64,000 bases of DNA, from assembly GCA_025506515.1 (NCBI GenBank), contig CM046442.1, positions 12,925,406 to 12,989,405 on the forward strand, given 5' to 3'. The position numbers and the translations under genes are program-made. Below are positions 57,187 through 64,000 of this stretch, in pieces; position 1 is the stretch's first letter; each line of letters opens with the position of its first letter. Origin of the DNA: Flaveria trinervia (Eukaryota; Streptophyta; Magnoliopsida; Asterales; Asteraceae). A model generated the notes under the pieces. That model had not been told where the DNA came from, made no database searches, and saw only the letters and a program-made list of their open reading frames with translations.

Positions 57187-57442
57187 TCTTCACAGTAAGT
57201 ACCAAAGACCAACTTTTTGAAAGTCATGCTTGTAATGAATATAATAAATTTAGAGAAAGCATAGATTCAAAATTTGCTAGGTTATTAGATCATAATGATA
57301 GCTTAGTAAATGACTTACAACTCTGCACACAAGCTAATTGAATTTTAAAACAAAATGAGCACACATATAAAGAGAAAATAGAACTTTTAAATAAACAACT
57401 AAGGGAAACCGAAGTTGTTGTGTTTAATCAAGCCAATGACAT
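57187..57442 (+). pseudogene. copia gag coiled-coil segment of element A
   Basis: STKDQLFESHACNEYNKFRE, KFARLLDHNDSLVNDLQLCT and EKIELLNKQLRETEVVVFNQ match 60255-60500 of B closely. One internal TGA. The homology ends at GACAT (57438-57442), where the LTR of B begins. Confidence 0.85.
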
Positions 57443-58176
57443 AGTAGATACACGTGTCCCTAGTTTCTAAACTTAATGTAAAATGTCTTTATTATCTTAC
57501 ACATATGTAATTGAATGGGTACTTATGAAATACAATGTGTGGTTGTGCTTATAATGTTTATTATTTCATTTATTAGTAGGTTAACACTTATTGAACTAAT
57601 TATATAGGTTTCTGATTGTTTGAATAGATCAAAGTTAATTGATGATTGTGAAACATATTCAAACTTAATTATATGAAGTTTTCATGCGATTGCCCCATGC
57701 TAATGGACCATACGCATGAACAACTTCATGCTAATGAACCAGTCGTACGAATGAACCAGGAGACTGGATCAGTCACATGATTGTAACATGAGATTGACTC
57801 AATCGCACGACTGAACACTAAGTCGTGCGAATGGATCAACCGCATGACTCAATCGCACGACTGAACCATGCTGGTGGTTCAGTCGCACGAATGAGAAACC
57901 CTAACGTATAAATACCACTTAATTCGTGAAAAATGAGACACTTTGAATAATTCGATACCTACATGTACCCTAGCCATCCAGAGACCTCTAGTAACCTGTT
58001 CCAACTTCATAGATCGTAGTAGATCGATTGCTAATCGTTCTTAACGTTTAGATTCAATTTTATTTGATTCTACATGCGTTCTCACTGATTGGATCAAGAA
58101 TCAAATAGGATTCCACAATATTTGATTCGGTACACGCGTAAATCTGTTAGTATTCATCCAGTACACGATCCTAACA
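57443..58176 (+). repeat. 5' LTR of copia element B
   Basis: 734 bp, ending GATCCTAACA. The start has decayed (AGTAGATACACG where A has TGTTGATACATA). TATAAATA at 57907-57914. Motif array at 57680-57890. Confidence 0.88.
57907..57914 (+). promoter_or_regulatory. TATA box of copia B LTR
   Basis: TATAAATA, same context as in A. Confidence 0.7.
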
Positions 58177-58178
58177 AG

Positions 58179-58190
58179 TGGTATCAGAGC
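58179..58190 (+). promoter_or_regulatory. primer binding site of copia B
   Basis: TGGTATCAGAGC, intact. Confidence 0.93.
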
Positions 58191-58731
58191 ATTGGCTCTA
58201 GATTTACGTGTGATTCAATCGTTTTGATATAAAAATGTGTTTTTACACTCAAAAACGTAATCTTTTGTGTCAAATCGGGTTTTAAAAGTCTCTTGATCAT
58301 AAAGTTAAGTTTTTTCGGCATACGACAATTAGGGTTAGCAAGAAATTCATGTTTTTGCATCCAAACACCTTAACCTATGAATTTTGGAAATCTAGCAGGT
58401 TTAGTCGCACGATTGACTCAATCGCACGACTGAGGTCATACACATCCCCCATATGCACGATTGGACTCATTCGTACTCCCATTCGTACGACTGAGCAGTC
58501 TATTTGCATTGTTCAACCGCATTAGTTCATTCGCCCGACTGAGCCATCCCCATTAGTTCAGTCGCACGATTGAACCATCCGCATAGTTCAATCGCCCGAA
58601 TAGTCCAATCGCACACCTTCATTTGCATAAATAAACAGGTTGTTTTAAAGTTAACATTTATAGCAAAGGAGGACCAATACTTAGCATTCACAGCAGGGAG
58701 AGACTGACGTATTCAGAACTTACTGCTACTG
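58191..58731 (+). other. leader of copia B with motif array
   Basis: Untranslated leader. 58405-58625 carries CGCACGATTGAA- and CAACCGCATTAG-type motifs. Confidence 0.75.
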
Positions 58732-59055
58732 GAGAATGAAGTGGGGAATCACAACAAACCCCTAAAGCTTATCACATTAGATGAATACCCACAATGGAAG
58801 CAACGTTTCGAGATCTACTTAAATGGAGTAGATCCCAATGTGTGGGAATCTATAGAGACGGGGTACAACATGCTAGTAGGAGCTGATGGTGTCAAACTTA
58901 CCCTAGGTGGCATGACTGATGGACAAAAAGTCAAGTACAATGCTGAAAAGAAAGTTTATGCTTTGCTTACACAGTTAATTCCAAAGGATATTTTCCACAA
59001 ATTCTCGGAGTATACGCAAGCAAAGAAACTATGGGATGCATTGGAGAAAAGGTAA
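58732..59055 (+). pseudogene. copia gag N-terminal part of element B
   Basis: The frame reads ENEVGNHNKPLKLITLDEY then W-K-Q-R-F-E and VWESIETGYN, followed by KLWDALEKR and a stop. It is the same domain as 2401-2604. There is no in-frame ATG before a TGA at 58705; the nearby ATG at 58737 is in another frame, so the original start has been lost or was further upstream. Confidence 0.82.
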
Positions 59056-59940
59056 GACGGAAACGCATATTGAAGGCCATAAAGGCTAAGGCTTTAAAGA
59101 AGGAGTCTGACAACTTCTCCTTGATAGGAAAAGAAGCCTAGATGATGTTATCGACAGGTTCTACCACTTGATGAGTGAGATGCACACTCATGGAGTATCA
59201 ACGTCAATGGAGGACAAAGTGTCTAACTGTACGGATGGGCTGCCGGAGAAATGGGTTTCATTTGTCTCCAACCTCAAACAGAATGGTATGCTAACGAAGT
59301 TAGATATCAATGACTTCATTCTAAAACTAAGAGAGAAAGAGCTGAGGATGAAGTATAGAGCACAAAAGTCTTCCTATGATCAGAATCCAGTGCTATACAA
59401 CGCGACTCCACAAGCCAAAACATCTGGAGCACCATTTCAAACAGCTTTTGTATCAAGCTCGGCTGGTCCTTCTCAAGCCTCTACTTCATGGTCAGAAATG
59501 TCAGGGTCGTCTCGTCTGGTACCTAATCATTGTAACTGAAGCCAATGCAGCAAGACTGAAGACCGAGAATTTCAGTAATGTGATAGTTGAGGTAGCTAAA
59601 GAGCACATGGATCTCTTAGCTGCGGTAGTCCACTCCTATGATGGACTAATTGCTGGTAAAATTGGGAACTGCCAACTGGCTGATGAGGATTACGAGCAGG
59701 TGGACGAGACAGAGCTGGAACGGATGGATATAATGTGGGCCTTAGCGAGTGCTATCTAGAGAGCTAAGAAGTTTGTCAAGAAAACCGGATAGAACTTCGT
59801 TGCAACTAAGGACACTACCTTTGGCTTCGATAAGACCAAGGTGACTTGGTTCAACTACGGCGAGAAAGGGCACTTCAAACAGGAGTATGCGAAGCCAAAG
59901 AAGACTGGCAATGGGAATCCTTTCTCCTCCTTCAATCGTT
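59056..59940 (+). pseudogene. copia gag central part of element B with destroyed zinc knuckle
   Basis: Pieces in different frames: 59168-59539 (MMSEMHTHGVSTSMEDKVSN, LRMKYRAQKSSYDQ) and 59550-59757 (KEHMDLLAAVVHSYDGLIAG, ELERMDIMWALASA), then TAG. The knuckle at 59845-59890 reads WFNYGEKGHFKQEY: three of its four metal ligands are changed. A further TAG follows at about 59940. Confidence 0.82.
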
Positions 59941-60865
59941 AGGTAAACCCACTGGTAGTCCTACTTCATCATGCAAGGATCCTAAAGCCTTGACTGCTCA
60001 TGATGATGAAGGACAGGACTGGAGCTTTTGGTATGTCTTACCGGGAGAATCCAATATAGCTAGTGTGGATATAGATGATGATTTTGCTAGTGAAGGAGAT
60101 ATTGCAGTCGAACTCGTGATGTCAAATATAGAAGAGACTGCACCAGTGGTCAATTACCTGCCTGAAGAAGGGAAACTTACAACAACGTCAGAATCACCAG
60201 CACCAGAAACACCAGACTCTGCATTGATGGCTGATTCATCAGAACCCTCTCAGGTAAGTACTACTGACCAACTTTTCAATAATCATGCTTGTTCTGATTG
60301 TAATAAATTTAAGGAAAGCATTGATTTAAAATTTGCTAGGTTATTAGATCATAACAATAACTTAGTAAAGGACTTGGAACTGTGCACTGAAGCTAACAAA
60401 ATTCTTAAACAAAATGAGCACAGTTATAAAGAAAAGATAGAACTGTTGACCAAACAACTTAGGGAAACCGAAGTTGTAGCTTTTAACCAATCAGATGACA
60501 TTAAGTTCTATCTTAACTCCCTAGAGAACACTAAGAAACAAAAGGCAGCTTTAGAAGTAGAAGTTAATTCCTTAAAGCAAAAACAACATAGTTGGACAAG
60601 CTCTTCACACATAGTCCAACACTTGGTGAGAGAGCGTAATAATAGGGAGGGATTTGGTTATAAAGTGGTTCCACCACCACATGAGACCTTGATGAATACT
60701 AAAAGTAAAGCAATTAATAACAATCCAATCAAGGATCATATGGTGTCCACTCCTCTTGTACGTGATCCAGATTCTACATGTAGATCAAATGAATCTGGTA
60801 CTAAACAAAAAGAGGCCACTTCAAAGGGAAAAGGTAAAATGCCTTGTGTTAATCTGGAAAAATAA
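59941..60865 (+). pseudogene. copia gag C-terminal coiled-coil region of element B
   Basis: An open stretch of more than 300 codons. It has an acidic start (DDEGQDWSFWYVLPGESN), a Pro/Ser/Thr-rich part, then a long heptad-like region (about 60300-60600: KFARLLDHNNNLVKDLELCT, KEKIELLTKQLRETE, LENTKKQKAALEVEVNSLKQ), a good coiled-coil candidate. It ends in TAA at 60863-60865, followed by gag sequence in another frame. Confidence 0.82.
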
Positions 60866-61490
60866 TTTGAACAGGTTAAGGTTAAGTCTGGGTCAACCAC
60901 AGTCAAATCTGAATCTAAAAAGACCAATAATATTAACCAATCACGTGCATTATGTCAAAGTCCAGAAAATAGAAAAGGAAAAGATGTTAAAACTGTTAAA
61001 GCAATTAACTTTGTTAAACCAGACAAAACATCTAAACAAGAAGAGTCAAAACTCAAACGGAGTAAGGTCACCCGCGTGTCACATACATCTCCACAAAAAA
61101 CAGTTAAATTGTGAAGTCGAAAGCATATCATGCTACAGCTGTGGAGAGTATGGACATATTGCGTCTCATTGTCCTTATTATTAGACACCAAGGAGGAAAG
61201 TTGAACTTTCAGAACCAAAACCTAACTCTTTTAAGAGGAACTCAGTGATGCCACCTAAAACGGATAGTGAACCTAAAGTTCAACACATTAGCCAGTCGTC
61301 TGTCTATCACAAACAGGCCTTACACAAAGCTAGCTTATGGACGGAAAAATCAACCTCATTGTCTGATAATGAGAACAAGAAGACATCTGAGCTTCCCTCA
61401 CCTTAAAACAGTCAATGGGTTATATTTATGATGTGTGATGTCTCTAGGAAACCCAAGCCAGTGAAGGCTTGGGTCCCTAACCTGAATTAA
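60866..61490 (+). pseudogene. copia gag tail of element B with intact second zinc knuckle
   Basis: Lys/Ser-rich sequence in mixed frames. CYSCGEYGHIASHC (about 61129-61170) is an intact CX2CX4HX4C knuckle, followed by PYY and a stop. The gag end KAWVPNLN, then TAA at 61488-61490, matches the gag end at 38431-38460 and separates gag from protease. Confidence 0.82.
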
Positions 61491-61688
61491 TGTTTTCAAT
61501 TGAATGGTGCAGGGTGTTCGCTATAGTGCTGAAACCAACACGTGGATTATAGATAGCGGAGCATCCAGGCACATAACAGGGAACATGGCTTTCTTATCAA
61601 CGTCAAACAGATAAAAGGAGTTCATGTTTCGTTTGCTGGAAACAAAGGTGGGTACATCACAGCTCAAGGAGAGGTAGGTAATCAGAAA
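61491..61688 (+). pseudogene. copia protease of element B
   Basis: After GGTGCAG the frame opens as GVRYSAETNTWIIDSGASRH, with an intact D-S-G. A frameshift at about 61590 divides it from VKQIKGVHVSFAGNKGG. The protease would process the pol polyprotein. Confidence 0.85.
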
Positions 61689-62009
61689 GTGAAGTTTGAC
61701 AAGGTAAACTATGTCCAGCAACTTCAAAATAACTTGCTTTCTGTTTCTCAAATTTGTGATAAAGGTTTTAAGGTAGTATTCGACAACAAGAAGTGCTATG
61801 TCCTGAAAAAGGACTATGTGATCCCAGAGGATCAAGTCTTGATGTCTGCCTCAAGGTATAAGGACCTTTATGTCTTGGATCTATCAAAGGCCTCTATAAC
61901 GGATCTTGAAGTTCAGTGCTTCTTGTCAAAAGCTACTGAGAAGGATTCCATCTCCTGGCATAGGAGAATGGGACACATTAATCCACGGAAGATGAATCAC
62001 TTGATCTAG
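61689..62009 (+). pseudogene. copia GAG-pre-integrase domain of element B
   Basis: 106 open codons: KFDKVNYVQQLQNNLLSVSQ, YVIPEDQVLMSASRYKDLYV, then W-H-R-R-M-G-H, the histidines that open the integrase zinc finger. Ends in TAG at 62007-62009. Confidence 0.88.
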
Positions 62010-62790
62010 AGATCTAGTGAGAGGAGTTAACGTCAAAAACATCCAACTTCCAGATTTTGTGTTGCATGCAAGAAGGGCAAACAGAAGAAGAAGTCTCATA
62101 AGGAAAAGAAATTTCATTCCATCGAACTTCCTCTTGAACTTCTTCACATGGATCTGTTTGTTCCAGTCAGTACAAGAAGCATCGCAGGTGACTTGTACTG
62201 CTATGTAGTTACTGATGACTACTCAAGATACTCTTGGGTGATGTTTCTGAAATCCATATTAGAAACATTTGAGTCATTCAAGGAATTAGTAACTACTCTG
62301 GAGTCCTTATACGAGTTGAAGGTATGACAAGTGCGCTCAGACAACGGAACCGAGTTCAAGAATCAATGGATGGAGGCTTACAGCAAGGAAAAGGGAATTT
62401 TGCATCAGTATAGTTCTGCCTAACGGCATTGCTGAAAGGAAGAATCACAACTTGATAGAGACAGCACGGATGATGCTAGCAGACTCGAAACTGCCTATCC
62501 AATTCTGGAATGAAGTAGTTGCAAATGTGTGTTATACGCTAAATCGAGTTCTAGTAGTTAAACGCCATGGGAAGACATGTTACGAGTTACTACAATGACG
62601 TAAACCTAATCTAGAGTATCTCGAGCCGTTTGCCACTCCATGCCCCCTACTGAAGAAAACCCAGGAGGGAAAATTCAGTGAGAAGGCTGATGAAGGTATC
62701 TTTTTAGGATACAACATACCGAATAAAAGAGTTTACACCAACTCAACGGGTCAAGTAGAAGTGTGGTGTAATGTTGACGTTTAGAGATAC
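62010..62790 (+). pseudogene. copia integrase of element B
   Basis: The zinc finger continues out of frame (FCVACKKGKQ gives C-x-x-C). The core has LHMDLF (first Asp), VRSDNGTEFKN (second Asp, directly after a TGA) and GIAERKNHNLIET (Glu), then PIQFWNEVV, FLGYNIPNKRVY and VWCNVDV. The three catalytic residues are identifiable, but the domain is split by several frameshifts and stops. Confidence 0.85.
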
Positions 62791-64000
62791 ACCACACCAC
62801 CTGCTGGAAAAGGACCCGCCTTCTTTTTCGACAATGATAGATTCTTCAAGTCCTTTAACATCCCACTCTCCATGTCTGATGATAAGTTAGCAACAGAGAT
62901 GATGTATGATGTTCTAAACACACCATCTCAGGAATCCACCTCCACCGCATCCAGCATACAAGGTGATTCAACTACCAACTCAGGGGAGCACTCAAGGGAA
63001 GTGACTCTTCCTCTGAGGATGAAGAAGTGGAAAATGATCAGGCCACTTAGGAACAATAGGTTCCTTCAATGGCAAGTCCACAAGCATCTGACATTGATGC
63101 CTCTGAGTCATCGAAACCTCAGACTCCTACTGCCTTAGATACTGAACCAAATGTTCATAATCTTGATTCTGAGGTAGTTGTTCCAACCACTCCTGGATCA
63201 TGCCTAAATGTCTATCATCCTTTGGATAATGTCATTGGGGATGTGAGATCAGGAGTTCAGACCAAAAATCAGGTGTATTCAGCTGATTACGCCTCGGTGA
63301 TGGAAAAAGGATATCTTCACGACAGTGCATATCATTGCTTTGTGTCTCAGTTTGAGCCAAAGTATGTTAGTGAAGCCCTGAATGATGAGGCATGGGTGAG
63401 TGCCATGCAAGAAGAACTTCTTCAGTTCAAGAAGTTAGGTGTATAGACTCTAGTGGATAGACCTAAAGGTGCTAAGGTCATTGGCACCAAATGGGTCTTG
63501 AAATGCAAGAAAGATGATCAAGGCGTGATCATCAAAAACAAGGCTCGACTTGTTGTTCAAGGATTTTGACAAGTCGGGGGCATAGACTACAATGAAGTGT
63601 TTGCACCCGTGGCAAGAATGGAAGCAATCCATATCTTCCTTGCCTATGCATCGTACATGAAGATTAAAGTTTATCAACTGGATATGAAGAGTGCATTCCT
63701 TCATGGTGAATCCAAGAGACAGTGTACATCAGTCAACCCGATGGATTTGAGGATCCATATCATCAGGACAGAGTTTACAAACTCGACAAGGCTTTATATG
63801 GGCTTCATCAAGCTCCCAGGGCCTGGTATGAGAAACTCTCGACTAACCTTGTGAAACACGGTTTTCGTAGAGGTGTCATTGACTGCACACTATGTAAAGA
63901 GTTTGAAGCAATAATGAAGGCTGAGTTTGAAATGAGTGGCATGGGAGAGATGAAATTCTTTCTTGGATTACATGTTGATTAAAAACCAAAAGGGATTTTT
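62791..64000 (+). pseudogene. copia reverse transcriptase of element B, catalytic block deleted
   Basis: A linker rich in Ser, Thr and acidic residues (62872-63350) precedes WVSAMQEELLQFKKLGV, GTKWVLKCKKDDQG, NEVFAPVARMEAIHIFLAYA and YQLDMKSAFLHGE. After YISQPDGFEDPYHQDRVYKL, ALYGLHQAPRAWYEKL and DCTL the sequence jumps directly to CKEFEAIMKAEFEMSGMGEM. The segment that should hold the Y-V-D-D catalytic motif is missing, without a frame change. Several stops precede it, including CGA to TGA at GF-x-QV. The window ends shortly after GLHVD. Confidence 0.87.

Larger units (their letters stand above)
54094..57442 (+). mobile_element. Ty1/copia element A, 5' part, cut by element B
   Basis: 5' LTR (54094-54831), intact primer site, leader, and gag relics up to 57442, where the sequence breaks off into the LTR of element B. 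Compared with B, A has an extra segment of about 300 bases (56880-57186) within gag. The remainder of A should lie to the right of B, outside the window. AACTT precedes the LTR, but its partner cannot be checked. Confidence 0.85.
57443..64000 (+). mobile_element. Ty1/copia element B, inserted into element A, runs off window
   Basis: LTR (57443-58176), primer site, leader, gag, protease, integrase and reverse transcriptase in copia order. Its 3' end is outside the window. The same family as A, and inserted into the gag of A; GACAT just before the LTR is the likely target duplication. Many stops and frameshifts and a catalytic deletion in reverse transcriptase make it dead. Confidence 0.88.

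Overview
The window is repeat-rich plant DNA made almost entirely of dead LTR retrotransposons. I see no convincing host gene, no rRNA gene and no intact mobile element. Plant origin is supported by Ty1/copia and Ty3/gypsy polyprotein relics with initiator-Met-tRNA primer sites, very long (about 1.8-2.5 kb) gypsy LTRs, a chromodomain-type integrase tail and AT-rich spacers. Several relics resemble elements I remember from composites (Asteraceae), but that is memory, not a search. Layout: 1-3436 is the 5' half of a minus-strand copia element whose LTR abuts a partial gypsy-type LTR (3437-4989). From 4990 to 38525 two copies (H1 and H2) of the same composite unit, an LTR-like block joined to antisense copia pol, have been split by insertions. 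H1 (4990-10827) holds two solo LTRs. H2 (12338-38525) holds a nest: solo LTR D (13417-37742) contains plus-strand element C (13518-34917), whose 5' LTR contains both a nearly complete minus-strand chromovirus F (14453-23105) and a deleted plus-strand element E (23803-29379). Between H1 and H2 lie a small inverted-repeat MITE (11023-11411) and microsatellites. From 39181 to 48616 a long extra ORF, followed by a copia-type polypurine tract and the first bases of an LTR, is cut into four pieces by three solo LTRs (39761-41531, 42722-44882, 46083-48106), each with a perfect 5-bp target duplication. 48366-53233 is a threefold duplication of the end of that element plus a minus-strand LTR; the first copy carries a copia solo LTR (50097-50824). 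54094-64000 holds two plus-strand copia elements of one family, B (57443 to the window end) inserted into the gag of A. Most junctions can be checked inside the window, because a paralogous uninterrupted copy exists for many insertion sites. Function: everything relates to retrotransposition (Gag packaging, protease, integrase, reverse transcriptase/RNase H), but stops, frameshifts, lost catalytic residues and deletions make autonomous activity unlikely for any element seen here. The most unusual signals are the interrupted extra ORF, CpG-containing TGCG-core motif arrays shared by copia and gypsy LTRs, and a conserved block of about 50 bp starting with a splice-donor-like GTGAG found in several otherwise different LTR families.
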